64,000 bases of DNA, from NCBI RefSeq assembly GCF_004339595.1, contig NZ_SMFU01000007.1, positions 618,658-682,657 of the forward strand, in the 5' to 3' direction. Positions 33,793-42,689 of the stretch are shown here, piece after piece (position 1 is the stretch's first letter; every line of letters begins with the position of its first letter). The notes below the pieces were generated by a model. The model did not search any database. It had not been told where the DNA came from and was given only the letters and a program-made list of their open reading frames with translations. The stretch is from Marinobacterium mangrovicola. Its GTDB lineage: Bacteria > Pseudomonadota > Gammaproteobacteria > Pseudomonadales > Balneatricaceae. Made by a program: the position numbers and the translations under genes.

Positions 33793-34662
33793 TTAGTCTT
33801 CGATATTGATCTGCTGGCTATAACGGAAGTGGTGTGCCGGATAAGTACCGATGATCCGTACCGACTTGGCAAAGAAGTGCAGCTCCTGCAGCGCGTATTG
33901 CATCGATTTGTCATGTGGGTGGGCTTCCACATCCAGGTGGAAGCTGGATACCTGCATGGTGTCAGACGCCATGTAGCTCTCCAGCTTAACCATGTTGATA
34001 CCGTTGGTGGCGAAGCCGCCCAGTGCCTTATAGAGCGCCGCCGGCAGGTTGCGAACGGTGAACATGATGGTGGTCAGGAAGTGTTCGCTGCTGTCCAGCT
34101 CCGGTACGTGGCCATCCTTGGTCAGAATCATGAAACGGGTGGTGTTGCCGTTTTTGTCCTGGAAGTTCTCCTGCAGTATCTCAAGCCCGTATAGCTCCGC
34201 CGCGAGACTGGAAGCGATTACCGCATGCCCCGGCTGACGTGTTTCGGCCAGTTCCGCCGCTGAGCCCGCCGTATCCAGCGCGGCGATCGGCGTCAGGCCT
34301 AGCGCTTTCAGGTTGCCATCGCACTGCGCCAGCGCCTGGGGATGGGAGGATACGGTCTTCAGATCCTCGATTCGGCTACCCGGCAGGCCCAGCAGGCAGT
34401 GGTTCACCGGTTCGAAATGCTCGCCGATAATATGCAGCTGGGTTTTCGGCATCAGCCGGTAGATCTCTTCTACTCGGCCTGCGGTAGAGTTTTCCAGCGG
34501 AATCATGGCGAGCTTGGCTTCACCGTTATCGACCATAAACATCGCATCGACAAAGCTCTCACAGGCATGCGCCTGCATCTGCGGAAAGACGCGAGTGCAG
34601 GAGAGGTGAGAGTACGCGCCGGGGTATCCCTGATAGGCGATGATGTCGTTCGAGTCGCTCAT
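33793..34662 (-). CDS. pheA: monofunctional prephenate dehydratase
   Basis: A 289-residue enzyme that converts prephenate to phenylpyruvate in phenylalanine synthesis. The dehydratase domain (residues ~5-185) starts with IAYQGYPGAYSHLSC and contains the Thr-Arg-Phe motif in GNTTRFMIL. An ACT domain follows (FTVRNLPAALYKALGGFATNGINMVKLESYM). Gammaproteobacteria usually carry the P-protein fused to chorismate mutase; no mutase domain is present here. The usual ESRP Phe-binding motif reads ESYM, as in the alphaproteobacterial branch, so feedback control may differ. Divergent from trmH. Confidence 0.92.
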   Translation of the reverse strand: MSDSNDIIAYQGYPGAYSHLSCTRVFPQMQAHACESFVDAMFMVDNGEAKLAMIPLENSTAGRVEEIYRLMPKTQLHIIGEHFEPVNHCLLGLPGSRIEDLKTVSSHPQALAQCDGNLKALGLTPIAALDTAGSAAELAETRQPGHAVIASSLAAELYGLEILQENFQDKNGNTTRFMILTKDGHVPELDSSEHFLTTIMFTVRNLPAALYKALGGFATNGINMVKLESYMASDTMQVSSFHLDVEAHPHDKSMQYALQELHFFAKSVRIIGTYPAHHFRYSQQINIED

Positions 34663-34792
34663 GGTCTGTGTTTATTCCTGTAAACGTAACGGGTGGGCGG
34701 CGATTATCGCACGTCCCGGCGGGTCGCAAAACACGAAGTGGCCTCGCACGGCGGATTGGCGGTAACATCTGCGCAGAATTAGAGGAATACAG

Positions 34793-35476
34793 ATGACACC
34801 GGAAAGAGAGCAGCGATTACTTCAGGTGCTGAGACGGCGCCAGCCGGACCTGACTTTGATCGCCGATAAAGTACATAAGCCTCGCAACATGGCTGCCTTG
34901 GTACGTAATTGCGATGCCGTCGGGATCCCGAAAATGCATGTGGTTAAACCGGACCACGAATATCGCCGCTATCGGGGAACCTCTCGTGGCAGTGACCGTT
35001 GGGTTGAATCCGTGGTTCACTCCACCCTTAGTGAAGCGGTCGATGCGGTGCGTGACCAGGGGATGAAAATCTACGCCGCACACCTTTCCGACAGCGCCGT
35101 GGATTTTCATGAGGTGGATTACACCGTCCCCTGCGCCATCCTGATGGGGGCGGAAAAGGCTGGGATCAGCGAAGAGGCGGCACAGGCGGCGGATCTGCAT
35201 ATCACCGTACCGATGATGGGTATGGTGGAGTCGCTGAACGTCTCCACCGCTGCTGGAATTATCCTGATAGAGGCCCAGCGGCAGCGCAAGCTGGCAGGAC
35301 TCTACGAACTGGACCGCATGCCGGCGGAGGTGATTGCCCGGCATATGTTTGAGTCCCGCTACCAGAAGATCGCCACTTACTGCCTGACCGCCGGTCTGCC
35401 GTACCCGGAGTACGACGAGATGGGCGAGCTGCTAGACCCCGAGGCCTGTAAGGCGTTACTGGCGCAGAGAGCCTGA
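34793..35476 (+). CDS. trmH: tRNA (guanosine(18)-2'-O)-methyltransferase
   Basis: A 227-residue SPOUT enzyme that methylates the 2'-OH of G18 in tRNA using SAM. Motif 1 is KPRNMAALVRNCDAVGI (with Asn and Arg), motif 2 is CAILMGAEKAGISEEA, and motif 3 is GMVESLNVSTAAGIILIEAQRQR. The C-terminal helix and length match E. coli TrmH. A 38-base gap leads to the DctB-like kinase, so the genes may share a transcript. Confidence 0.94.
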   Translation: MTPEREQRLLQVLRRRQPDLTLIADKVHKPRNMAALVRNCDAVGIPKMHVVKPDHEYRRYRGTSRGSDRWVESVVHSTLSEAVDAVRDQGMKIYAAHLSDSAVDFHEVDYTVPCAILMGAEKAGISEEAAQAADLHITVPMMGMVESLNVSTAAGIILIEAQRQRKLAGLYELDRMPAEVIARHMFESRYQKIATYCLTAGLPYPEYDEMGELLDPEACKALLAQRA

Positions 35477-35514
35477 TTCGCCGAGCTAAACGCAAACTTT
35501 TCGGAGGCTGTGCC

Positions 35515-37554
35515 TTGCTGTCGTTTCGCCCGTTGCTAGTGATGGCGGTGTATTTGCTCTGCGTGATGGCGCTGACGCTGGTTGCCGGCTCGTACAGCCG
35601 TAACTGGGCGCTGGAAAGCCTGCACGAAGAGGCCGCCGACCGTTTGCTGGGCAACGTGACCCAGTTGCGTACCGCCCTGGATCAGTATCGTTACCTGCCT
35701 TTTGTCCTGACCCAAAGCCGCGAAGTGCGTACCTTGTTACGTCACCCCGATGCGGATGTGGGCGGTCCTGTCGATCGATATCTGGAGCAGATCAACCTGG
35801 TGGCCGGCTCCAGTGCTCTGCTGGTGCTGGATCTCAACGGCAGGCCACAGGCGTCGAGTAACTGGCGCGACCAGCAGGAGCTCCTGGCCACTTCACAATT
35901 CGACAAACAATACTTTCAGCAGGCCTCTTCGGGGCATGAAGGGCGAGAGTTTGTGCAGGAGGGGACCCCGCCGCGAGCGGCGCTGTACCTGTCCGCGCCG
36001 ATCTACGACCAGCAGGATCTGATCGGGGTGGCGGCCATGCGGCTTGAGCTGGATAAACTCCATGAGCAGCTGCCGATCGATTACCCCTTCCTGATCGCCG
36101 GTGAAGATGGCGAGCAACTGTTCAGCATGAATATGCCGGCCAGGCTACCCGAGACCAATTCTGAGGTGCTCAGGGATGGCACCCAGGTCAGGTTGTTGAC
36201 CCTGGATCACACCCCGTATCTGGTGCATAGCGTGCTGCTGGATGATCTGAACTGGAAGGTCAGCGTGCTGGTGGATGCCCGCAACGTCGGCCAGCAGCAG
36301 AGTATTTTTGCAGGCAGTATCGCTGGTACGGGCTTCGCTCTGGGTCTACTGATCCTTTATATCCGCGAGAAACGCCAGAAGCGCGCGCTGCAACGTGAAC
36401 AGGCCGAAGAAAGAGCGCTCAACCAGGAGCGTCAGCGAGATATGATCAGCACCGCACAGGTTGGACTGATCAATATCGATAGCCAGGGGATCATCCATTT
36501 TATCAACCCAATGGCGACCCAGCTGTTTGGGGTGACCGCCGACTCCATGCGTCATCGCGCATTCAGTACGCTGATTCTTGATGATGACACCGGCAGGCTG
36601 CTCAGGGAAACGCTTGGCAGCCTGGGGCGCGATCACTTCGAACCGCTCACCAACGCCGAAACCCTGGGGCGGCGTGGCGACGGCAGCCTGTTTCCGATGA
36701 TGGTCTCTGTGCGTGGCATGGCACATCACCCCGAGCTGGGCTATCTGGTGACGGTGATCGATATCAGCCGGCGCAAACGCCTTGAGCAGGCGTTACGTGA
36801 AGCCAACGAGTCGTTGGAGCATAAGGTGGTGGAACGCACCCGGGCGTTGGAGGAAACCCAGGCGGAGCTGGTGCAGGCGGGCAAGTTGGCGGCGCTCGGA
36901 CGGATGTCGGCGCAGGTGGTGCATGAACTTAACCAGCCATTGACCGCGATCCGCACCTATCTGGCGATTGGCCGACGTCAGCTGGAAAATCCGCAGCTGC
37001 AGGCGGATAACTACCGCCAGCTTGAAAGCCTGATTGACCGTATGGCCCTGATCACCGGGCAGCTGAAAACCTTCGCCTACAAAAAGCCGGAAACGCTGGC
37101 GCCGGTGCCGGTAGAACAGTCGATCGATCAGGTGCTGGGCCTGTTTCGGGGGCGTTTTACAGAGATGAATCTGCAGCTCTGTTACGATCCTCCGGGCCCG
37201 GAGGTGCAGCTTGCCGGTGATCAGGCACGCTTTGAGCAGGTGCTGATCAACCTGGTAAAAAACGCCTGTGATGCGATGCAGAATGAACAGGCGCCCCACC
37301 GGCTCACGTTGTTGGTCAGCGCAGAAGGGGAGGAGGTCTCCCTGCGGGTTGAAGATAATGGCCCCGGTATTGCTGCGGAACATCGCGAGCAGCTGTTTGA
37401 GCCGTTCTTTACCACCAAGGAGGTGGGTACAGGACTCGGGCTGGGCCTGGCGATCGTGCATTCCATCGTCAGGGATCTGGGTGGCAGTATCAAAGTGAGT
37501 CAGGGCGCTGAAGGCGGGGCCTGCTTCGAAGTGATCTTTAAGCGCTACGCCTGA
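35515..37554 (+). CDS. DctB-like sensor histidine kinase
   Basis: A 679-residue inner membrane kinase starting at TTG 35515, with GGAGG nine bases upstream. A first helix (~7-27) and a second (~263-282) enclose a periplasmic double-PDC-type sensor. A PAS domain (~308-420) and a coiled coil (ERTRALEETQAELVQA) lead to HisKA with His470 in QVVHELNQPLTAIRTYLA, and the ATPase domain (NLVKNACDAM, DNGPGIAAE, GLGLGLAIV). This is the DctB layout, though the ligand need not be a C4-dicarboxylate. It phosphorylates the regulator encoded 42 bases downstream. Confidence 0.93.
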   Translation: MLSFRPLLVMAVYLLCVMALTLVAGSYSRNWALESLHEEAADRLLGNVTQLRTALDQYRYLPFVLTQSREVRTLLRHPDADVGGPVDRYLEQINLVAGSSALLVLDLNGRPQASSNWRDQQELLATSQFDKQYFQQASSGHEGREFVQEGTPPRAALYLSAPIYDQQDLIGVAAMRLELDKLHEQLPIDYPFLIAGEDGEQLFSMNMPARLPETNSEVLRDGTQVRLLTLDHTPYLVHSVLLDDLNWKVSVLVDARNVGQQQSIFAGSIAGTGFALGLLILYIREKRQKRALQREQAEERALNQERQRDMISTAQVGLINIDSQGIIHFINPMATQLFGVTADSMRHRAFSTLILDDDTGRLLRETLGSLGRDHFEPLTNAETLGRRGDGSLFPMMVSVRGMAHHPELGYLVTVIDISRRKRLEQALREANESLEHKVVERTRALEETQAELVQAGKLAALGRMSAQVVHELNQPLTAIRTYLAIGRRQLENPQLQADNYRQLESLIDRMALITGQLKTFAYKKPETLAPVPVEQSIDQVLGLFRGRFTEMNLQLCYDPPGPEVQLAGDQARFEQVLINLVKNACDAMQNEQAPHRLTLLVSAEGEEVSLRVEDNGPGIAAEHREQLFEPFFTTKEVGTGLGLGLAIVHSIVRDLGGSIKVSQGAEGGACFEVIFKRYA

Positions 37555-37596
37555 AAATTATTAACTAAGCCTAACTAATCAAGCCAAAGGGGCTAT

Positions 37597-38997
37597 ATGA
37601 AAGCGGAATTACCAGCCGATGCGGTTATTCAGTGTCGTTGTGTCATGCTCGTGGATGACGAGGCGATGGTGCGCGAATCCACGGCGCAGTGGCTTACAAT
37701 GTGCGGCTTTCATGTGGTTTCCTTCGCCTCGGCCAAAGAGGCACTTAAGGCGCTGACGCCGGCCTGGCCTGGAGTCTTGCTGACTGACGTACGGATGCCG
37801 GAGATGGACGGCATGGCGCTTATGCAGGAGGCGCGAAAGAAGGCGGAAGGTTTGCCGGTGATTCTGCTCACCGCTCACGGTGATGTGGATATGGCGATCG
37901 GCGCCATGCATGACGGCGCCTACGACTTTATCGAAAAACCCTATGTGCCGGACCGTCTGGCGGAAACCATCCAGCGCGCCTGCGAGAAACGCCGCCTGAC
38001 GGTGGAAAACCTGCGTCTGCAGCAGGATCTTGCCACCCGCTCCGGCCTGGATGCCAAGCTGATCGGTATCTCACCGGCGATTACCCGGGTGCGTGACGAG
38101 ATTATGACCCTGGGTCAGCTTGATACCAATGTGATCATCTATGGCGAAACCGGCACCGGCAAAGAGTTGGTGGCCCAGTGTCTGCACAGTTTCAGTAATC
38201 GGGCCGACAAGCCCTTTGTGCCGCTCAACTGTGGCGCCATTCCGGAAAATCTGATCGAAAGTGAGCTGTTCGGTCACGAGGCCGGTGCCTTTACAGGCGC
38301 CAATAAACGCCGCATCGGCAAGTTCGAATACGCCAGCGGCGGCACCCTGTTTCTCGATGAGATCGAAAGCATGCCGCACAGCCTGCAGGTGAAAGTGCTG
38401 CGTGCGTTGCAGGAGGGGGTGGTGGAGCGACTCGGCTCAAATCAGCCGATCCCGGTGGACCTGCGCGTTGTTGCAGCTTCCAAGGTGGATCTGCGCGATG
38501 AAGATGGCTTTCGTGAGGATCTGTTTTACCGGCTCTGCGTCTCTGAGCTGCACCTGACCCCGTTGCGGGATCGGCTCGACGATGTGCCGCTGCTCTTCGC
38601 CCACTATGTGGCGCTGGCGGCCACTGATCATCAGCGTGAAGCGCGACCGCTCAGCGATCACGATATCGATGCGCTCCAGTCCTACGCCTGGCCCGGCAAC
38701 GTGCGTGAACTGAAGAACGTGGCGATCCGCTTTGCCCTGGATCGTCGCGCTACTGTGGCTGAACTCCTGTCTCGTGGGCAGCCGCCGTTGGCGACGGTGC
38801 GAATCAACCAGCGCGGTCTGCCGCTGGCGGTCCAGGTGGCTGAATTTGAAGCTCAGGCGATCCGCAAGAGCCTCACGACCCATGGCGGCAATATCAAGGC
38901 CGTAATGGAGGAGCTCGACCTTCCGCGGCGTACGCTGAACCAGAAAATGCAGCGTTACGGTATCAGCCGTAGCGAGTTCGTCACCGAAGCGGAATAA
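37597..38997 (+). CDS. DctD-like sigma-54-dependent response regulator
   Basis: A 466-residue activator. A receiver domain with Asp64 (LLTDVRMPEMDG) is followed by a sigma-54-interacting AAA+ domain with Walker A GETGTGKE, the GAFTGA loop (GAFTGANKRR) intact, and Walker B GGTLFLDEIES. The C-terminal Fis-type helix-turn-helix is GGNIKAVMEELDLPRRTLNQKMQRYG. SD AAGGGG precedes ATG 37597. A sigma-54 promoter and a dyad lie in the gap before the TRAP transporter genes, its obvious target. Confidence 0.94.
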   Translation: MKAELPADAVIQCRCVMLVDDEAMVRESTAQWLTMCGFHVVSFASAKEALKALTPAWPGVLLTDVRMPEMDGMALMQEARKKAEGLPVILLTAHGDVDMAIGAMHDGAYDFIEKPYVPDRLAETIQRACEKRRLTVENLRLQQDLATRSGLDAKLIGISPAITRVRDEIMTLGQLDTNVIIYGETGTGKELVAQCLHSFSNRADKPFVPLNCGAIPENLIESELFGHEAGAFTGANKRRIGKFEYASGGTLFLDEIESMPHSLQVKVLRALQEGVVERLGSNQPIPVDLRVVAASKVDLRDEDGFREDLFYRLCVSELHLTPLRDRLDDVPLLFAHYVALAATDHQREARPLSDHDIDALQSYAWPGNVRELKNVAIRFALDRRATVAELLSRGQPPLATVRINQRGLPLAVQVAEFEAQAIRKSLTTHGGNIKAVMEELDLPRRTLNQKMQRYGISRSEFVTEAE

Positions 38998-39085
38998 GCG
39001 GAAAATTGCCTAGAGGTGCGAAAATCATAGGCGAAATTTTGCTTATGTGTTTGTTGGTCTGAAAGTGTCTTTGATAAATATCTTT

Positions 39086-39109
39086 ATAAAACATGCAGAT
39101 ATGTTTTAT
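39086..39109 (+). promoter_or_regulatory. inverted repeat, candidate activator site
   Basis: ATAAAACAT (39086-39094) and ATGTTTTAT (39101-39109) form a perfect nine-base inverted repeat with a six-base spacer. It lies just upstream of the sigma-54 promoter, closer than the usual enhancer distance. It may bind the DctD-like protein or another factor such as IHF. Confidence 0.5.
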
Positions 39110-39118
39110 TTGAAAGTC

Positions 39119-39136
39119 TGGCGCGGTCCTTGCTTT
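39119..39136 (+). promoter_or_regulatory. sigma-54 promoter of the TRAP transporter operon
   Basis: TGGCGCGGTCCTTGCTTT matches the -24/-12 consensus TGGCACG-N4-TTGC. GG (39120-39121) and GC (39132-39133) are ten bases apart. It lies 90 bases before the binding-protein gene and directly after the sigma-54 activator gene. Confidence 0.85.
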
Positions 39137-39225
39137 ATCTAGTGGGATTGAGATCAGACGGCGGGCTTACCCCAAACAAGTTCCTGTCCGTCGTTTGCCA
39201 ATAACCAAAACAAAAGGATGCAGGC

Positions 39226-40257
39226 ATGAAGATCAACAAGCGCAATTTCATCAAAGGCATGGGACTGGCTCTGGCAGTAGGCGTTGCCACCGGCACCAGT
39301 GGACTGGCTCAGGCTGCTGAAGAAAATCGCTCTTACATTCTCGCCACCGCTTCAACCGGCGGTACCTTCTACCCCGTAGGTGTTGCCCTGGCTACCCTGG
39401 CCAAGGTCAAGCTGGAGCCGACCACCGGTCTGGCACTGTCCGCGATCAACTCCGCAGGTTCTGGCGAGAACGTCAAAATGATGCGCGAAAACGAAGCACA
39501 GTTCGCCATCCTGCAGGGCCTCTATGGCGCCTGGGCATGGGAAGGCGAAGGCCAGCTGAAAGATGCCGGCAAGCAGGAATACCTGCGCTCTGTTTCCATG
39601 CTGTGGCAGAACGTTGAGCAGTTCGTGGTTCGTTCCGACTACGCGGAAACCGGCACCATTTCCGACCTGGCCGGTTTCACCGACCGCAAATTCTCCATCG
39701 GTAAGAAAAACTCCGGTACCGAAGGTTCTGGTCGTGAAATCCTGGGCAACCTGGGCATCGATCCGGATAGCTTCAACCTGGCCTACATGGGCTACGGTCC
39801 TTCTGCCGACGCCATGCAGAACGGCACCATTGACGGTATGAATATTCCGTCAGGCGTTCCGACCTCTGCGATCACCCGTGCTTATGCTGCCATGGGTTCC
39901 GACATCCAGGTGCTGAACTTCACCGACGAGCAGATGAAGGAAGCCAACGGCAAATACGACCTCTGGACTCGCTTTACCATCCCAGAGAACACCTACCCGG
40001 GTCAGACCCAGGAGATCAACACCATCGCCCAGCCTAACTTCCTCGCTGTGCGTGATGATGTCTCCGAAGAAGATGTTTATCAGCTGACCAAAACCATCTA
40101 CGAAAACCTCACCTTCCTGAATGGTATCCACGCCGCCACTAAGGCGATGGCACTGGAAAAAGCGATTGCCGGCCTGCCGACACCGCTGCACCCGGGCGCT
40201 GCGCGTTACTATCGTGAAGTGGGCGTAGAGATCCCTGATCGTCTGATCGCTGACTGA
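39226..40257 (+). CDS. TAXI family TRAP transporter solute-binding protein
   Basis: A 343-residue periplasmic protein. A twin-basic start (MKINKRNFIKGMGLALAVGV) leads to a signal cleaved near AQAAEE. The TAXI hallmark ILATASTGGTFYPVGVALATL is followed by SAINSAGSGENVKMMRENEAQFAILQ and FSIGKKNSGTEGSGREILGNLGI. It binds the substrate and passes it to the fused permease encoded downstream. Characterised TAXI proteins bind glutamate or other small acids, but the ligand here is unknown. Expression should require sigma-54. Confidence 0.94.
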   Translation: MKINKRNFIKGMGLALAVGVATGTSGLAQAAEENRSYILATASTGGTFYPVGVALATLAKVKLEPTTGLALSAINSAGSGENVKMMRENEAQFAILQGLYGAWAWEGEGQLKDAGKQEYLRSVSMLWQNVEQFVVRSDYAETGTISDLAGFTDRKFSIGKKNSGTEGSGREILGNLGIDPDSFNLAYMGYGPSADAMQNGTIDGMNIPSGVPTSAITRAYAAMGSDIQVLNFTDEQMKEANGKYDLWTRFTIPENTYPGQTQEINTIAQPNFLAVRDDVSEEDVYQLTKTIYENLTFLNGIHAATKAMALEKAIAGLPTPLHPGAARYYREVGVEIPDRLIAD

Positions 40258-40281
40258 ACCCCGGCAGCATCCTGAAGTACG

Positions 40282-40312
40282 CTCCCGTCCCGCCCTCTGC
40301 GCGGGGCGGGAG
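40282..40312 (+). other. intercistronic hairpin between binding protein and permease
   Basis: CTCCCGTCCCGC (40282-40293) pairs with GCGGGGCGGGAG (40301-40312) over 12 pairs, one a G-U. There is no T-run. Such hairpins stabilise the upstream part of the mRNA, so more binding protein than permease would be made. Confidence 0.6.
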
Positions 40313-40351
40313 TCGTGGTCGTTCTTATAAAAAGTTACTAGAGGTCGTCTC

Positions 40352-42487
40352 ATGACAGCTACCGATGATCAGCAGACGGAGGAGCGCCTGAAGAGCCTGG
40401 AATTGGCTCAGCGTGACGAGAATTCGCTGGTCGGCCGCTTCATTTACTGGGCGGGCGTTGTGTTTGCGCTGGCGCACATCTACTTCAACACCCTGGGTAC
40501 CATGTCCGAGCTGTGGGTTTCTGCGATCCACTTTGCCGGCTTTGCCCTGATCACCGCGCTGATGGTGCCAATGTGCACGCCGAAGAGTGCAGCGTCCGGT
40601 AAGCTGGTGCTGGCGATCGATCTGGCCATAGGTTTTGTCGCCGTCGCCACTACGATCTACCTGATGCTTTTCGAGGACGCCCTCTATGACAGGGGAGTTC
40701 ACTTCATCACCTCCGACTGGGTGGTGGCGATTATCGCCATCGCGATCGGTCTGGAGATGACCCGACGTACTACTGGCTGGTTTATCCCGTCGATGATCCT
40801 GGTGGCACTGACCTACGTGTTCTGGTGGGGCCAGTATGTGCCCGGCATGTTCCAGTTCCCGGGTCTGTCGCTGGAAACGGTGCTGTTCCGCAGCTACTTC
40901 TCTTCTGAGGGTATGTTCGGCGCAATCGCTCAGATTTCATGGACTTACGTGTTCATGTTCATTCTGTTTGGCGCCTTCCTGGTTAAATCCGGTGCTGGTG
41001 ACTTCATCATCGAGCTGTCTCGCTGTGTGGCGGGTCGCATGATCGGCGGTCCGGGCCTGGTAGCTGTTTTCGGTTCTGGCCTGATGGGCTCGGTGTCCGG
41101 CTCCTCTGTTGCCAACACCGTATCCACCGGTGTGATCACCATCCCGATGATGCGCAAGGCCGGGTTCCCGGCACGCTTTTCCGCGGGTGTTGAGGCTGCG
41201 GCTTCTACCGGTGGGCAGCTGATGCCGCCGGTAATGGGGGCGGGTGCCTTTATCATGGCGTCTTACACTCAGATCCCTTACGTCACTATTATTGCCATCG
41301 CTGCACTGCCGGCGCTGCTGTACTTCCTCTCTGTAGCGTTTTACGTGCGGGTCGAGGCCAAGCGCAGCCATACCGAAGCGGTGGAGCTTGAAGCTCGTCC
41401 GCTGGGTGAGGTGTTTAAAGAGGGATGGCACTGCCTGCTGCCGCTGGTGGTTCTGGTGGCTCTGTTGATCTACGGCTTTACCCCGACCTACGCCGCCGGT
41501 ATCTCCATTATCTCGGTAGTAGTCGCTTCCTGGCTGTCGCCGCGCAAGATGGGCGTTCGCGATGTACTGGACGCGCTGGCGCAGGGCTCCAAGAACATGG
41601 CGACCACCGCCATGCTGCTGATCGCCGTGGGTATCGTGGTGAACGTGGTCGCCATGACCGGTATCGGTAACACCTTCTCACTGATGGTGACCGACTGGGC
41701 GGGTGGCAGCTTGCTGATCACCATCGTACTGGTGGCGCTGGCATCCCTGGTGCTGGGTATGGGCCTGCCGGTAACCGCGGCTTACATCGTACTGGCAACC
41801 CTGTCAGCACCTGCGCTGTACAACCTGATGGCTGAGCGTGAGCTGATCGACATGATCGCCTCCGGTCAGTTGCCGGAAGCGGCGCGCACCATCTTTATGC
41901 TGATTGACCCGAACGCCATGGCGGCGCTGGCGCAGCCGATGTCGACGGCGGATGCTGCGGCCCTGGTGGCCCAGGTACCGGCTGACTTCAAGAGCCAGCT
42001 GATGCAGCAGGCGCTGGATCCGACCATGCTGTCGATGCTGCTGCTGTCTGCGCATATGATCATCTTCTGGCTGTCGCAGGACTCCAACGTGACCCCGCCG
42101 GTCTGTCTGACTGCCTTCGCTGCCGCGGCTATTGCCCGCACACCGCCGATGGCGACAGGCTTCACCGCCTGGAAGATCTCCAAGGGTCTTTACGTGGTGC
42201 CGCTGCTGTTTGCCTACACGCCGTTTATTGGCGGCAGTTGGGAAGAGGTGCTGACTATCTTCCTGTTTGGCATCCTTGGCATGTATGCGTTCGTTGGCTT
42301 TATGGAAGGCTACCTGGAAGGCAAGCTGAACATTCTGCTGCGCCTGATCAGCGGTGCTTGCGCCCTGGGACTGCTCTGGCCCCACGGCAACCTGGTCTAT
42401 GACCTGATTGCTGCGGCTGTCTTTATCGGTCTGTTTATCTACAGCCGTCGTTTCCATACACCGATGCCGAAAGCCGCTACGGCCTGA
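40352..42487 (+). CDS. TRAP transporter permease, fused 4TM/12TM subunits
   Basis: A 711-residue inner membrane protein with about 16-18 helices. The N-terminal part corresponds to the small DctQ-like subunit and the rest to the large DctM-like subunit. Signature segments include GLMGSVSGSSVANTVSTGVITIPMMRKAG, EAAASTGGQLMPPVMGAGAFIMAS, VLGMGLPVTAAYIVLATL and QDSNVTPPVCLTAFAAAAIA. Fused permeases of this type normally pair with TAXI binding proteins, as here. Transport is driven by a Na+ or H+ gradient. The gene is followed by a terminator. Confidence 0.94.
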   Translation: MTATDDQQTEERLKSLELAQRDENSLVGRFIYWAGVVFALAHIYFNTLGTMSELWVSAIHFAGFALITALMVPMCTPKSAASGKLVLAIDLAIGFVAVATTIYLMLFEDALYDRGVHFITSDWVVAIIAIAIGLEMTRRTTGWFIPSMILVALTYVFWWGQYVPGMFQFPGLSLETVLFRSYFSSEGMFGAIAQISWTYVFMFILFGAFLVKSGAGDFIIELSRCVAGRMIGGPGLVAVFGSGLMGSVSGSSVANTVSTGVITIPMMRKAGFPARFSAGVEAAASTGGQLMPPVMGAGAFIMASYTQIPYVTIIAIAALPALLYFLSVAFYVRVEAKRSHTEAVELEARPLGEVFKEGWHCLLPLVVLVALLIYGFTPTYAAGISIISVVVASWLSPRKMGVRDVLDALAQGSKNMATTAMLLIAVGIVVNVVAMTGIGNTFSLMVTDWAGGSLLITIVLVALASLVLGMGLPVTAAYIVLATLSAPALYNLMAERELIDMIASGQLPEAARTIFMLIDPNAMAALAQPMSTADAAALVAQVPADFKSQLMQQALDPTMLSMLLLSAHMIIFWLSQDSNVTPPVCLTAFAAAAIARTPPMATGFTAWKISKGLYVVPLLFAYTPFIGGSWEEVLTIFLFGILGMYAFVGFMEGYLEGKLNILLRLISGACALGLLWPHGNLVYDLIAAAVFIGLFIYSRRFHTPMPKAATA

Positions 42488-42506
42488 GGCTCACTGAGGT
42501 GTTGAT

Positions 42507-42547
42507 GCTGGGTCGGGGATTACCCCGATCCAGCAGTATCTTTTTCT
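42507..42547 (+). terminator. rho-independent terminator of the TRAP operon
   Basis: GCTGGGTCGGGG (42507-42518) pairs with CCCCGATCCAGC (42523-42534), with one G-U, followed by AGTATCTTTTT. Confidence 0.85.
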
Positions 42548-42620
42548 GGGACAGTGTTTTCTTAAGCTCAACAGAAAAATTTCTGGTTTAGGTGTCCTTT
42601 AACCGATACTCTTCCTGTCG

Positions 42621-42640
42621 CGTTCGTGATGACACGAACG
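42621..42640 (+). other. hairpin in the alaC leader
   Basis: CGTTCGTG (42621-42628) pairs with CACGAACG (42633-42640) around ATGA. It lies 50 bases before the start of alaC and could be a regulatory dyad or a structured leader. Confidence 0.4.
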
Positions 42641-42689
42641 GCGTCGCTCGGACGGTTCCGGGCGCTTACGTTTACAAGCGAGAGTAATC

